Below are positions 34,077 through 44,730 of a stretch of DNA of 64,000 nt, piece by piece. Numbering within the stretch: position 1 is the stretch's first letter; every line of letters begins with the position of its first letter. Under the pieces are notes generated by a model. That model was not told the origin of the DNA and made no database searches. It worked only from the letters and a program-made list of their open reading frames with translations. This stretch comes from Hymenobacter puniceus (lineage in GTDB: Bacteria; Bacteroidota; Bacteroidia; Cytophagales; Hymenobacteraceae). The DNA lies in assembly GCF_014333525.1 (NCBI RefSeq), contig NZ_JACSCX010000006.1, positions 221,931 to 285,930 of the forward strand. The letters are read 5' to 3'. Both the position numbers and the translations under genes were made by a program.

Positions 34077-34994
34077 ATGACCGAAGAACTACTCACCCGG
34101 CAAGAATCCGCCTTTGCGTGGCTGGATATCACCAGCCCTACTGTGGCCGAGCTGCAGGCCGTGGCCGCGCAGTACGACCTGCCCGACTCGCTGGTGCGCG
34201 ACTGTCTGGAACCCACACACCTGCCTAAGTTTGAGGCCACGCATGGCCTGAGCTTCGTGATTCTGCGGGTGTTCAACCCACCCAACTCCAACGAGGCCGA
34301 TACCATTCAGGAGCTGAGCACCAAGATTGCCGTGTTCTACTCCGCCGACTATCTGATAACGGTGCACCGGCTGCCGCACCCCGTACTCAATGATTTGAAG
34401 CGGGTGGCGCGGGCGCCCGGCCAGGAGTGCAACACGCCCGCCGAGGTGGCCTTCCATCTGGTGCGCTACACCCTGAGCAGCTACATGCAGCCTGCCCTCA
34501 CGCTCACGCGGGAGCTAGACGACTACGAAGCGGAAATCTTTCTGAAGCAGGAAGTGCCCAACGCCTTGCAGGGCTTGTACTTTCTGAAGCGCAAAGCCTC
34601 GGCCGCCAAGCAGCTGCTGCTGCTCACGCGCGACATCCTGACGATGCTGCGCCGCCAGCTGGCCACCTCCACCACCGACGATACGCTGCTGCAGGACACT
34701 CAGGACTTGCAGGTAAAAGTGGAAACCATGTACCAGCAGCTTGATGGCGGCGCCACTAACCTCATGAACCTGTACCTGTCATTGTCGTCGCAGCGCACCA
34801 ACGAGGCCATGCGCGTACTGACAGTGTTTTCGGCATTTTTCCTGCCGCTCACTTTCATTGCCGGCATCTACGGCATGAACTTCAACTACATGCCCGAGCT
34901 GACCTGGAAGCTGGGCTACCCGGTTTCCATCCTGTCGATGGTGTTTATATCCGTCGGGATTTATGTGTGGTTTAAGCGCAAGGGCTGGATCTGA
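34077..34994 (+). CDS. corA: CorA-family divalent-cation transporter
   Basis: 305 aa. The cytosolic domain (about 1-230) contains LAWLDITSPT-like FAWLDITSPTVAELQAVAAQ. The stalk helix runs to about 245, followed by two membrane helices at the C-terminus. The selectivity signature is YGMNFNYMPELTWKLGYP (GMN then MPE). The C-terminus is basic (WFKRKGWI). CorA forms a pentameric Mg2+/Co2+ channel in the inner membrane. It is encoded next to MgtE, a different Mg2+ channel type. Confidence 0.96.
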   Translation: MTEELLTRQESAFAWLDITSPTVAELQAVAAQYDLPDSLVRDCLEPTHLPKFEATHGLSFVILRVFNPPNSNEADTIQELSTKIAVFYSADYLITVHRLPHPVLNDLKRVARAPGQECNTPAEVAFHLVRYTLSSYMQPALTLTRELDDYEAEIFLKQEVPNALQGLYFLKRKASAAKQLLLLTRDILTMLRRQLATSTTDDTLLQDTQDLQVKVETMYQQLDGGATNLMNLYLSLSSQRTNEAMRVLTVFSAFFLPLTFIAGIYGMNFNYMPELTWKLGYPVSILSMVFISVGIYVWFKRKGWI

Positions 34995-35027
34995 AGTGCC
35001 TGCTATTCCCCGTCGGTTTCCTGCTCT

Positions 35028-35735
35028 ATGCTGACTTCTGTTACGCCCGGCTTCCTGCGCCACTGCCTGTTCCTGGTCTTCGGCTACGCGCTGGCGGGCT
35101 GCGCCGCCGTGGGCCGGATAGAGCAGCTGCCCACCGGACGGTATCGGGTGCTGCGCTCCACGGCGCCGGCGTTGCAGGCCTATCAGCAGCAGCCCGTGTA
35201 TCTGCGCCAGGCCACCGACACGCTGCTGCTGGCCGCTACCGATTCGACCATTGCCCGGCCGCTGCTTCTGGCCCGCCGCCACAGTAGCTTGCTGCTGAGC
35301 CGGCGTTTCGATGTGGATGTATTCACGCTGCCCTTCAAGATTCGGCCGGCCCGGGCACCGCTGCCGGTGCAGCTCAATACCAGCTTCAACGCCGCGCTAT
35401 ACCTGGGCCGCCGCCTCGATTTCTACCACGTAAGTACGCCTGCCCGGCATCGGTCCGGCAATGCCCCGGTGCTGCGCGATACGGGCATCGGCTACGGCGT
35501 ATTTGTGGGGCTGGGTGCGGCCGTCATCAACCCCGATGTAACCCGGCAGCAGACGGCCGTTGCCGAGTACGAAGGCTTGGTTACGCACGTCGGCGCGGCC
35601 CTGATTTACGATGCACGCGTGTTCAACGTGGGGCTGGCCGCCGGCGCCGACCACTTGTTCGGTCCTGACCGGCGCCACTGGATTTACCAGCACCGGCCGT
35701 GGCTTGGGGTGCTGTTTGGGCTGGATTTAAACTGA
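35028..35735 (+). CDS. Hypothetical lipoprotein
   Basis: 235 aa. The signal peptide ends YALAGCAAVG (lipobox, Cys25). The mature part contains GRYRVLRSTAPALQAYQQQP, a repeated Arg-rich strand region (ARRHSSLLLSRRFDVDVFTL) and glycine-rich beta segments (GIGYGVFVGLGAAVINPDVT). It ends with LGVLFGLDLN, like an outer-membrane-associated beta protein. Family not recognised. It follows corA by 33 bp. Its last ~110 bp overlap the convergent gene 35623..36066. Confidence 0.7.
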   Translation: MLTSVTPGFLRHCLFLVFGYALAGCAAVGRIEQLPTGRYRVLRSTAPALQAYQQQPVYLRQATDTLLLAATDSTIARPLLLARRHSSLLLSRRFDVDVFTLPFKIRPARAPLPVQLNTSFNAALYLGRRLDFYHVSTPARHRSGNAPVLRDTGIGYGVFVGLGAAVINPDVTRQQTAVAEYEGLVTHVGAALIYDARVFNVGLAAGADHLFGPDRRHWIYQHRPWLGVLFGLDLN

Positions 35736-36066
35736 ACAACGGCTCTCGGTAGTCTGCAGCCCTACGCAGGGTTTCTAGGTGCCTATTTTCGCCGGTTGGC
35801 ACAGCCGGCATCAGGCAATAAGTACTAGCCAGCCACCAGTTCAAGCCGGTGAGCAGTGGTCCGGGCGGCAGGTCTGAAAGCCGAATAAGCTGCTGATATA
35901 CCCAATACGGCAGCATCACCCAGACCGTAATGGCCACCAGCGCCACCACTGCCGCTAGCACAAACGCCAGTAGCGGCAACATCAACATAAAGGCGCCCAA
36001 ATAGCCGGAGAGGACTAAAAGCACCCACACTATCAGGCCACCAGTAACAAGAGCGGCATTTTTCAT
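35623..36066 (-). CDS. Small two-helix membrane protein
   Basis: 147 aa. Two strong membrane segments are visible at about 8-26 (TGGLIVWVLLVLSGYLGAF) and 28-52 (LMLPLLAFVLAAVVALVAITVW). A short soluble part includes QLIRLSDLPPGPLLTGLNWW. The last ~35 residues are Ala/Gly/Arg-rich and read through the end of the opposite-strand lipoprotein gene; that part may not be selected for. Family unknown. The frame and hydrophobic pattern support a real gene in its first two thirds. Confidence 0.55.
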   Translation of the reverse strand: MKNAALVTGGLIVWVLLVLSGYLGAFMLMLPLLAFVLAAVVALVAITVWVMLPYWVYQQLIRLSDLPPGPLLTGLNWWLASTYCLMPAVPTGENRHLETLRRAADYREPLFSLNPAQTAPQATAGAGKSSGAGQDRTSGRRRRPAPR

Positions 36067-36104
36067 GGCCTGAACATACTAGACGAGTGCGAATCAAAAC
36101 CTTG

Positions 36105-36512
36105 CTAAAAATCCACCCGGCCGCGGTTAGTTTTCTTGTCGCCGTGCTTCTTTTTGGACTCCAGGCGCTGGCGTACAGCGCCTTTACTAGGCTTGGTGGC
36201 TTTGCGGGCTTTGGGCTTGTGCAGAGCTTTGGTTAGCAACTCATGAAACTTCTGCAGCGCCGTTTCCTTGTTGCGCAGCTGGCTGCGGTCTTCCTGCGCC
36301 ACCACCAGCAGCTCGCCGTCCAGCGTGAGCTTGGAGGTCAGTTTTTGTTGCAGCGTCTGCTTCTGCTCGTCGGTGAGCAGCTGCGACTCCAGCAGCCGGA
36401 AGCGCAACTCCACGCGGCTCTCCACCTTGTTTACGTTCTGCCCGCCGGGGCCGCTGCTGCGGCTGGTCTGAAACTGGAGTTCGGGCAGGAAGTCGGCGGC
36501 GGGCGGGAGCAT
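36105..36512 (-). CDS. arfB: Peptidyl-tRNA hydrolase ArfB (ribosome rescue)
   Basis: 135 aa from the ATG at 36510-36512; the TTG three codons upstream is less likely. FQTSRSSGPGGQNVNKVESR contains the GGQ motif of class I release factors. The C-terminus is basic and extended (KARKATKPSKGAVRQRLESK followed by KKHGDKKTNRGRVDF), the tail that enters the empty mRNA channel in ArfB/YaeJ. It hydrolyses peptidyl-tRNA on stalled ribosomes lacking a stop codon. Confidence 0.96.
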   Translation of the reverse strand: MLPPAADFLPELQFQTSRSSGPGGQNVNKVESRVELRFRLLESQLLTDEQKQTLQQKLTSKLTLDGELLVVAQEDRSQLRNKETALQKFHELLTKALHKPKARKATKPSKGAVRQRLESKKKHGDKKTNRGRVDF

Positions 36513-36617
36513 AACAGGCAAGCTAGCGGAAGAAGATCAGCGAAAGATACGGGCGAATGGCTTGTTCGTTGGGCACTTAAAGCCCAAAGGCTGCCGTGGC
36601 GCGAGCAGGCCTGAACG

Positions 36618-36669
36618 CGCAAAGCCCCACCCAAGCCCGGCACAGAGCGTGCGAACCTGAGTGGGGTTT
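36618..36669 (-). terminator. Terminator-like hairpin after the DUF2383 gene
   Basis: AAAGCCCCAC (36621-36630) and GTGGGGTTT (36661-36669) flank a loop with an inner GCAC/GTGC stem. It lies 24 bp beyond the stop of the minus-strand gene. Confidence 0.5.
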
Positions 36670-36692
36670 GTTTATGCGGCAGCAGTGGCCGG

Positions 36693-37442
36693 TTACTGCT
36701 TGTCTGACAGCCGCTGCAGCTCCTGGTAGGTGCTCTGCGACAGTTTGTACTGGCGCTCCACTTCCACGCGGAGCGTACCGGTGAGCGTCTGGTCGTCGAG
36801 GGCATTTTCGTAGGCTTTCAGGGCCCATTCCTCGCCGTAGATATTAGAGCCCAGAATGGCTTTTTCGTCGAATCCGGTGATGAGTGCCTTGGCATCCATC
36901 CAGGCGCGGTAGAGCTTGCCTTTCAGCGTGGTGCTGGTTTCGCGGGTGCCGTCCTGCTGGCGCAGGTGATTGTTGAGCGTGTTAGAAAACTGCTGGCTTT
37001 GGCTCACCAGCTGCTTGTAGTAGCCCTGCAGCTTGGCGTCCTGGCTTTCAGCCACGGCCCGCTGATAGCCCACAATCCGGTCATTCACGAAGTACAGCAG
37101 CTCATGCAGCGTGCTGGCCTGGTTTTTCTTGGACTTGCTTTTGCCTTTTGCTTTGCCGCCACTGGTGCTGGCCAGGTAACCGACGCCGGCTACCAGCAAA
37201 GCGCCACCTACTATTTTCTGTGTGGTACTCAGGCTGTTTATCTTGCTCATGGCTCCGTTGCCGGCGCTTTTCACCGACTGCGGAAGCTGACCCAGCAAGT
37301 CACTCACATTGTTCTTGGATAGCAATTCACTGGCTTGGCTAAGGAGTGTGCCACTGGCAGCATGGTCTGTAGTAGATGGTTCAGTAGTGTATACTTCGGG
37401 CAGACCGTTGTCGGCGGCAGTTGGTTTTTGAGGCTTTTCCAT
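36693..37442 (-). CDS. DUF2383 / PA2169-like four-helix protein with membrane segment
   Basis: 249 aa from the ATG at 37440-37442. A variable N-terminus is followed by a hydrophobic segment at about 75-95 (KIVGGALLVAGVGYLAST). Then comes a ferritin-like helical domain with LHELLYFVNDRIVGYQRAVA and FSNTLNNHLRQQDG, characteristic of the DUF2383/PA2169 family, and AWMDAKALITGFDEKAIL. Function unknown; the fold resembles ferritin-like helical bundles linked to stress. It is transcribed alone. Confidence 0.88.
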   Translation of the reverse strand: MEKPQKPTAADNGLPEVYTTEPSTTDHAASGTLLSQASELLSKNNVSDLLGQLPQSVKSAGNGAMSKINSLSTTQKIVGGALLVAGVGYLASTSGGKAKGKSKSKKNQASTLHELLYFVNDRIVGYQRAVAESQDAKLQGYYKQLVSQSQQFSNTLNNHLRQQDGTRETSTTLKGKLYRAWMDAKALITGFDEKAILGSNIYGEEWALKAYENALDDQTLTGTLRVEVERQYKLSQSTYQELQRLSDKQ

Positions 37443-37543
37443 AAAAGAAAGGGTAAAGTGGTGACACAAATCGTGCTTTCCCTTACGCCATTTCTGTTCA
37501 GCGAGTTAGGTTGAGCTTACCTGCAGCCCCTCGGTAGCGGCCG

Positions 37544-37975
37544 TCAAATCTTCCACAGCAGCCAGCCCAGCAACCCACTGCGGGCGGTCCAGGTCAGGGT
37601 CCGGATCCAGTTGGTGCGCACCAGTCCGTCGATGGCAATGTAGTTGTAGCCGTCGGCGGCAAGGCGGTTATGAAACGGCACGGAAATGAAGAACGTGGCC
37701 GCCCAGATCAGCACAACCAGCCCCAGGCTTACCCACGTGGCCACGCCTAAACCTCGGCCCTGCCAGACCAGCCACCCGGCCAGCCCCAGCTCCAGCACCA
37801 TGGGCGCCAGCACCACCCAGCTCATGCTGCGGGTATGGTGCTGATGAAACGCCGCAAATTTTTCGGGCGCCACGTAGACGAAGCCAGGATAATGCACCAT
37901 CTGCACCGTCCAGATAAGGCCGGTGAGGTAGGCAGCCACCGCGAAGTTGAGCAACAGCAGAAATTTTATAGGCAT
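37544..37975 (-). CDS. Four-helix membrane protein, family unknown
   Basis: 143 aa, hydrophobic throughout. Four membrane segments are visible: about 5-24 (FLLLLNFAVAAYLTGLIW), 51-69 (MSWVVLAPMVLELGLAGW), 75-98 (LGVATWVSLGLVVLIWAAT) and 125-142. The linkers hold VQMVHYPGFVYVAPEKFAAF-type sequence and SVPFHNRLAADGYNYIAIDG with WIRTLTWTARS. It resembles small DUF1772-like membrane proteins in layout. Role unknown. It is divergent from the M13 peptidase gene. Confidence 0.7.
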   Translation of the reverse strand: MPIKFLLLLNFAVAAYLTGLIWTVQMVHYPGFVYVAPEKFAAFHQHHTRSMSWVVLAPMVLELGLAGWLVWQGRGLGVATWVSLGLVVLIWAATFFISVPFHNRLAADGYNYIAIDGLVRTNWIRTLTWTARSGLLGWLLWKI

Positions 37976-38048
37976 AGCTGCAACCTAACAGGTGTTTGGC
38001 AGAACTGTTAGGTTGCACTCTGAATTGACTCCAACCCCCGTTTCGTCC

Positions 38049-40103
38049 ATGACCCGCTTTTCCTCTTCGCGCCGCTGGCTGGCTGCTCCGGCCCTGCTGC
38101 TGGCGCTGGCTGGCTGCCACTCCGGCACCAACTCCGGCAGCGCCCAGCCCGACCTGCTTCAGGCCAACCTCGACACCACCGTGCGCCCCGGCGACGACTT
38201 TTTTCAATACGCCAACGGCGGCTGGCTGAAGCGGCATCCCATTCCGGCGTCGGAGAGCAGCTGGGGCATTGGCAAGGAAGTGCAGAACGAGGTGTACGCC
38301 CGCCTGCGCGCCCTCAACGAAGAAGCAGCCAAGGCCAACGCCGCCGCCGGCAGCACCCAGCAGAAAATCGGCGACTTCTGGGCCACCGGCATGGATTCCG
38401 TGGCCATCGACAAGCAGGGCTTGGCGCCGCTGAAAGCCGAGCTGGACCGCCTGGCCGCCCTGCGCACCCCCGCTGATGTGCAGGCCGCCATAGCCCGCCT
38501 GATTCCGCTGAACGTGAATGCGCTGGTGGGCCCTTACGTAGCGCAGGACGCCAAAAACAGCGAGAAGATGGCGCTGTATCTGTCCCAGGCCGGCCTGGGA
38601 CTGCCCAACCGCGACTATTACTTCAACAAAGACGCCCGCACGGCCAACATCCGCAAGGAGTACGGCACACACGTGGCTACCATGCTCACGCTGATGGGCG
38701 AGGACGCCACCACTGCCCAGCGCCACAGCGCCCAGGTAGTGAAGCTGGAAACGGCGCTGGCGGGAGCTTCGCGCAAGCTGGAAGCCCTCCGCGACCCGTA
38801 CGCCAACTACAACAAGATGACGCTGGCCCAGCTCAACCAGCTTACGCCCGGCCTCGACTGGAAAACCTGGTTCACGCAGGCGGGCATAGCGAATGTAGAC
38901 ACGGTGATTGTGGGCCAGCCGGAGTTCTACCGCGAAGCCGCCCGCCTGCTGCGCACCGCGCCTGTGGAGGACTGGCGCGCTTACCTGCAATGGCAGCTGC
39001 TTCACACTTACGCCGAGCGGCTGAGCGTGCCTTTCGACAACGAAAATTTCCGCTTCTACGGCACTATACTGCAGGGCCGCAAAGAGCAGCGCCCCCGCTG
39101 GAAGCGCGTACTCGACGACGAAGAAAATGCCATGGGCGAGGCGCTGGGCCAGCTATTTGTGAAGGAATATTTCACGCCCGAAACCAAGGCCCGCTACGAG
39201 AAGCTCACCGAAAACGTGGTGGCGTCCTTCCGGGAACATATTCAGGCCCTGAGCTGGATGAGCGACTCCACCAAGCAAAAGGCGCTGGTGAAGCTCGCCA
39301 AAATCACCCCGAAAGTAGGCTATCCCGCCAAGTGGCGCGACTATTCGGCCCTCGACATCAAGCGCGACTCCTACGCCGCCAACGTGATGCGCGCCAACCA
39401 GTGGAACTACCGCTACAACCTCAGCAAGCTGGGCAAGCCCGTGGACCGCACCGAGTGGGGCATGTCGCCGCAGACCTACAATGCCTACTACAATCCCAGC
39501 AACAACGAAATTGTGCTGCCGGCTGCCATCTTCGCGGTGCCTGGCCTCAAGGACGCCGACGCCGACGACGCCATCATCTACGGCTACGCCGGGGCCAGCA
39601 CCATTGGCCATGAGCTGACACACGGCTTCGACGACGAGGGCAGCCAGTTTGATGAGAACGGCAACCTGCGCAACTGGTGGAGCAAGAAAGACCGGGCTGC
39701 CTTCCAGCAGCGCGTCAATAGCATCGTGCGCCAGTTCAACGGCTACACCGTCCTGGATTCGCTGCACATCAATGGCAAAGCCACAGCCGGCGAGAACATT
39801 GCCGATTTGGGCGGCATCGTCATTGCCTTCGATGCTTTCAAGAAGACAAAGCAGTACAAAAAAGGCGAGAAAATCGGGGGCCTCACGCCCACGCAGCGCT
39901 ACTTCCTGGGTTATGCCCTGGGCTGGCAAAACCACCAGCGCGACGAAGTGCTGGCCCAGCGCATCCTCACTGATGTGCACTCGCCGGCCAGCTTCCGCGT
40001 CAACGGCCCCTTCGCCGACGTGCCCGCCTTTTACGAAGCCTTCAACGTGAAGCCCACCGACAAGCTTTACCGCCCCGACTCGGCCCGCGTGACGATTTGG
40101 TAA
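38049..40103 (+). CDS. M13-family metallopeptidase (PepO/neprilysin type) lipoprotein
   Basis: 684 aa from the ATG at 38049. The signal ends LALAGCHSG (lipobox). The N-terminal domain starts PGDDFFQYANGGWLKRHPIP. The catalytic core has NAYYNPSNNEIVLPAAIF, GHELTHGFDDEGSQFDENGN (HExxH zinc site) and GENIADLGGI (third ligand Glu). These are the M13 signatures, so an active zinc endopeptidase anchored in the envelope is expected. An inverted-repeat element follows the stop. Confidence 0.97.
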   Translation: MTRFSSSRRWLAAPALLLALAGCHSGTNSGSAQPDLLQANLDTTVRPGDDFFQYANGGWLKRHPIPASESSWGIGKEVQNEVYARLRALNEEAAKANAAAGSTQQKIGDFWATGMDSVAIDKQGLAPLKAELDRLAALRTPADVQAAIARLIPLNVNALVGPYVAQDAKNSEKMALYLSQAGLGLPNRDYYFNKDARTANIRKEYGTHVATMLTLMGEDATTAQRHSAQVVKLETALAGASRKLEALRDPYANYNKMTLAQLNQLTPGLDWKTWFTQAGIANVDTVIVGQPEFYREAARLLRTAPVEDWRAYLQWQLLHTYAERLSVPFDNENFRFYGTILQGRKEQRPRWKRVLDDEENAMGEALGQLFVKEYFTPETKARYEKLTENVVASFREHIQALSWMSDSTKQKALVKLAKITPKVGYPAKWRDYSALDIKRDSYAANVMRANQWNYRYNLSKLGKPVDRTEWGMSPQTYNAYYNPSNNEIVLPAAIFAVPGLKDADADDAIIYGYAGASTIGHELTHGFDDEGSQFDENGNLRNWWSKKDRAAFQQRVNSIVRQFNGYTVLDSLHINGKATAGENIADLGGIVIAFDAFKKTKQYKKGEKIGGLTPTQRYFLGYALGWQNHQRDEVLAQRILTDVHSPASFRVNGPFADVPAFYEAFNVKPTDKLYRPDSARVTIW

Positions 40104-40132
40104 GAGCGGCAGTTGAGAGAAAAAGAGTAAAC

Positions 40133-40253
40133 CGTCATTCCGAGCGGAGGCGAAGCCGCAGCCGAGGAATCTCGCTAGTGTAGTAAATGATGCTACTACA
40201 ACCTCAGCACGCGAGATTCCTCGACTACGGCTTCGCCTTCGCTCGGAATGACG
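40133..40253. repeat. REP-like palindromic element (family A-like copy 3)
   Basis: CGTCATTCCGAGCG (40133-40146) and CGCTCGGAATGACG (40240-40253) are perfect arms. Inner arms GAGGAATCTCG and CGAGATTCCTC also pair, so the element folds into a long hairpin. It shares the layout and the GTCAT(C/T)C core with the other family A elements. Confidence 0.75.
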
Positions 40254-40262
40254 CTCTGGTTG

Positions 40263-40730
40263 CTAACCTAATTTCGGCCGGTACGCGGCCAGCCCTTGCG
40301 CGGCGGCTTTACGCACTCTATTCTGCAGATACCCCGACCAGCCCAGCAGCCAGCCCATCGGCCCCAGCGCCTGCCTCGACCAGCGCCAGAAGCTGAACTC
40401 GTCGTGGTGTGTTAGGATAAGGCCGTCCCGGAACGCGAAGCGGGCTTGGATATGGTTGTGTACCGCCCGGCCGGTCTGCGAAAAGGTGTAGCGTGCATCC
40501 CAAGTGGCGCGGCCGGCGTGGTCGTCGGCCTGGATGTCGTTGTAGGCGAGGCGCAGGTCTTTGCCCCGCTCACAGAGCATGCGCCACATCCTGCCAATAT
40601 CCGGGCCCTGCAGCTGGAAAGCGGCGTCCTCGAAGGTGGCCTCAGAGTGGTAGCAAGCGGCCATGGCAGCGTAGTCGCGGCGCTGGAAGGCCTGATAGAA
40701 GCGGTGCAGAAGTTCTTCGTGGGGGTGCAT
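40263..40730 (-). CDS. SnoaL/NTF2-like protein
   Basis: 155 aa, no signal peptide. MHPHEELLHRFYQAFQRRDY with AAMAACYHSEATFEDAAFQL opens the NTF2-like cone fold, and ARYTFSQTGRAVHNHIQARF with DGLILTHHDEFSFWRW completes it. This pattern is the SnoaL-like (DUF4440-related) type of small enzymes and binding proteins. No pathway genes are adjacent. It follows the NmrA-like gene, separated by a terminator. Confidence 0.82.
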   Translation of the reverse strand: MHPHEELLHRFYQAFQRRDYAAMAACYHSEATFEDAAFQLQGPDIGRMWRMLCERGKDLRLAYNDIQADDHAGRATWDARYTFSQTGRAVHNHIQARFAFRDGLILTHHDEFSFWRWSRQALGPMGWLLGWSGYLQNRVRKAAAQGLAAYRPKLG

Positions 40731-40795
40731 GGCCGGGTAAGCAAAGGAACAGATGCACGGGCAGAGCCGGAATTAAAAGCTCAAAGCTGCACAAA

Positions 40796-40833
40796 AAACA
40801 ACGCCCGCCGGAAATCCGGCGGGCGTTGTTTTT
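40796..40833 (-). terminator. Rho-independent terminator of the NmrA-like gene
   Basis: AAAACAACGCCCGCCGG, loop AAAT, CCGGCGGGCGTTGTTTTTT. A/T tracts on both sides; on the minus strand it lies directly beyond the NmrA-like stop. Confidence 0.9.
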
Positions 40834-40850
40834 TGCGTAGCAAACCGGCC

Positions 40851-41762
40851 TTATGCCGGCTGCCCGGCGGCACCCCGGAAGGCTGGCGCGAACACAGAAC
40901 CGGCAAACTCGCTCAGCGTGGTGGGCGAGCTGCTTTCGGCGGTGCGGGGCTCGTGTACCATCACCTTTTCCTCATTCATGTTGCGCGTCATTTCGTCGTA
41001 GAGGCTGGCCATGCTTTCGGAAAGGCCAGCCCCGATCATGCCCTGCTTGGCGTCGGCGTACGGAAACTGCACGTAGGCCAGCTCGGGCCGGCCAATGGCG
41101 GCCCCGATAGCGTGGGCGGCATCCTGCTGGCTGTAGTTTTGCGGGCCCAGGATGTAATGCACCGAACCGGCCTCGAAGCCGTTGTCCAGCAGCTGGGCGG
41201 CTTTGGCGGCAATGTCCTTGGTAGCCACCATCGGGAAAGCCAGATCGGGGCGCATACCGGAGCCCATGATGCCCATATGCTGAATCAACCCCACGTTGGC
41301 CAGCAGGTTTTCCATAAAGTATGCGGGCCGCAGATGCGCTACAGCCAGACCTTCAATGGCATTGAGCCGGGCTTCCTGATGATACAAACCCACCACCGGC
41401 CCGGTACCGGCCGCCAGATCTGCCCCAATGCTGCTCAGGTGCACGGCCTGCTTCAAGCCAGCGGCGCGCACAGCCTGCGCTATAACCTCGCCGGCCTGCT
41501 GCATGTGGGCCAGCACGTCGGGGGCCGTCACGTTGGGCGGAATCATCAGGAAAGCGGCATCGGCGCCGCGCAGCGCTTCGCTCAGGAAGGCCACATCGTG
41601 GAGGTTGCCGGCTTTAACAGTAGCTCCGGCCTGGGCCAGCGCGTCCAGGCGGGTGCTGGGGCGCGCCACCGCCGTTACGCGGTGCCCTCTGCCGAGCAGC
41701 TTATGAACGAGGGCGGTGCCGATGTTGCCGGTAGCGCCGGTTATTACAATGTGCTTTGCCAT
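40851..41762 (-). CDS. NmrA-like NAD(P)-binding protein
   Basis: 303 aa from the ATG at 41760-41762; the frame extends upstream but that part lies in the promoter. MAKHIVITGATGNIGTALVH is a Rossmann GxxGxxG motif. GRGHRVTAVARPSTRLDALA and the later LLDNGFEAGSVHYILGPQNY are typical of the NmrA/quinone-oxidoreductase-2-type atypical SDR group. Many members use NAD(P)H or sense redox state and lack the catalytic Tyr-Lys pair. It is divergent from an HxlR-type regulator, whose likely binding sites lie between the two genes. Confidence 0.92.
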   Translation of the reverse strand: MAKHIVITGATGNIGTALVHKLLGRGHRVTAVARPSTRLDALAQAGATVKAGNLHDVAFLSEALRGADAAFLMIPPNVTAPDVLAHMQQAGEVIAQAVRAAGLKQAVHLSSIGADLAAGTGPVVGLYHQEARLNAIEGLAVAHLRPAYFMENLLANVGLIQHMGIMGSGMRPDLAFPMVATKDIAAKAAQLLDNGFEAGSVHYILGPQNYSQQDAAHAIGAAIGRPELAYVQFPYADAKQGMIGAGLSESMASLYDEMTRNMNEEKVMVHEPRTAESSSPTTLSEFAGSVFAPAFRGAAGQPA

Positions 41763-41830
41763 AAACTCAAGAGAAAGATGGGTTGAAACGATTCGGCAGT
41801 AGACAAGCCAGGCAGCTTGCTTGGTGGGCA

Positions 41831-41862
41831 CAAAGGAAAAACAGTATCTTCGCTTTTAGCAA
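41831..41862 (-). promoter_or_regulatory. Bacteroidota-type promoter of the NmrA-like gene
   Basis: Read on the minus strand: TTG (complement of 41860-41862), a 21-bp spacer, then TTCCTTTG (complement of 41831-41838), close to TTG-N19..21-TAnnTTTG. The -33 end lies next to the inverted repeats at 41866-41900. Confidence 0.5.
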
Positions 41863-41865
41863 GTA

Positions 41866-41900
41866 CCTACTAAAAAGTAGGGCACCTACCTTTTAGGTAG
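41866..41900. promoter_or_regulatory. Twin inverted repeats, likely HxlR operator
   Basis: CCTACT-AAAA-AGTAGG (41866-41881) and CTACCT-TTT-AGGTAG (41886-41900) are two related dyads with centres about 20 bp apart, or two helical turns. They lie upstream of the -33 region of the NmrA-like gene and about 29 bp upstream of the hxlR start. Redox- or aldehyde-sensing HxlR proteins bind such dyads next to divergent targets. Confidence 0.7.
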
Positions 41901-41928
41901 TAATACTGATAATCAAGCTAAATGAATT

Positions 41929-42339
41929 ATGAGCAGGCTCACAAAACAGCAGCTAGCGGAAGCCGAGTGGCAGTCGGCGCCCATTCCCACGCCGTTTGAC
42001 TTCTGCCCGGTGCGCACCACCCTCAACGTGCTGGGCGGCAAGTGGAAGCTGCTGATTCTCTCCTGCCTGTTGCAGGAGCCTCGGCGCTACGGCGAACTGC
42101 GCCGCCTGATGCCGGAAATCACGGAGAAGATGCTGATTCAGGAGTTGCGGGAGCTAGAGCAAGACGGCATTGTGCAGCGCACTGTGTACCAGCAGGTGCC
42201 GCCCAAAGTGGAGTATACCCTCACGGAGCACGGCCAGCGCGTGCAGCCCCTGCTTGATTCCCTGCTCACCTGGGGCCACGGCTACCTGCAGCGGGAAGAC
42301 GCCAACTGCAAGCCGCCCGCTGCTATTTTACCGGGCTAG
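41929..42339 (+). CDS. HxlR-family transcriptional regulator
   Basis: 136 aa. CPVRTTLNVLGGKWKLLILS is the family core, with the conserved Cys26-type residue before the winged helix. The recognition helix region is RRYGELRRLMPEITEKMLIQ, followed by ELRELEQDGIVQRTVYQQVP and PPKVEYTLTEHGQRVQPLLD. HxlR/YodB/HypR-type proteins sense electrophiles or oxidants through that Cys. It lies divergent from the NmrA-like gene, with twin dyads in between, so it probably controls that gene and itself. Confidence 0.96.
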   Translation: MSRLTKQQLAEAEWQSAPIPTPFDFCPVRTTLNVLGGKWKLLILSCLLQEPRRYGELRRLMPEITEKMLIQELRELEQDGIVQRTVYQQVPPKVEYTLTEHGQRVQPLLDSLLTWGHGYLQREDANCKPPAAILPG

Positions 42340-42390
42340 CTTTTTCCAAGCCGCAGTTAATCTGCCTCAGCAAACAACTCAGTCCCATCA

Positions 42391-42426
42391 AAAAAAGGGT
42401 GGCCTCGTGTGAGGCCACCCTTTTTT
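42391..42426. terminator. Bidirectional terminator between hxlR and katG
   Basis: AAAAAAGGGTGGCCTC, loop GTGT, GAGGCCACCCTTTTTT, perfect 16-bp arms. It serves both convergent genes. Confidence 0.93.
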
Positions 42427-42477
42427 ATCATGCGTAGTGAAAAATAACTGTCAGCAGCCAGGCTGGCGGCCTCAAGC

Positions 42478-44730
<2,253 letters not shown>

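Noticed and set aside
37668..39005. 445-codon open frame opposite the M13 peptidase start
   Set aside because: It crosses two real genes in antisense and has no recognisable domain.
40133..40253. Rho-independent terminator of the M13 peptidase gene
   Set aside because: The arms are far apart, with nested inner arms and no T-tract, which fits a REP-like element better.
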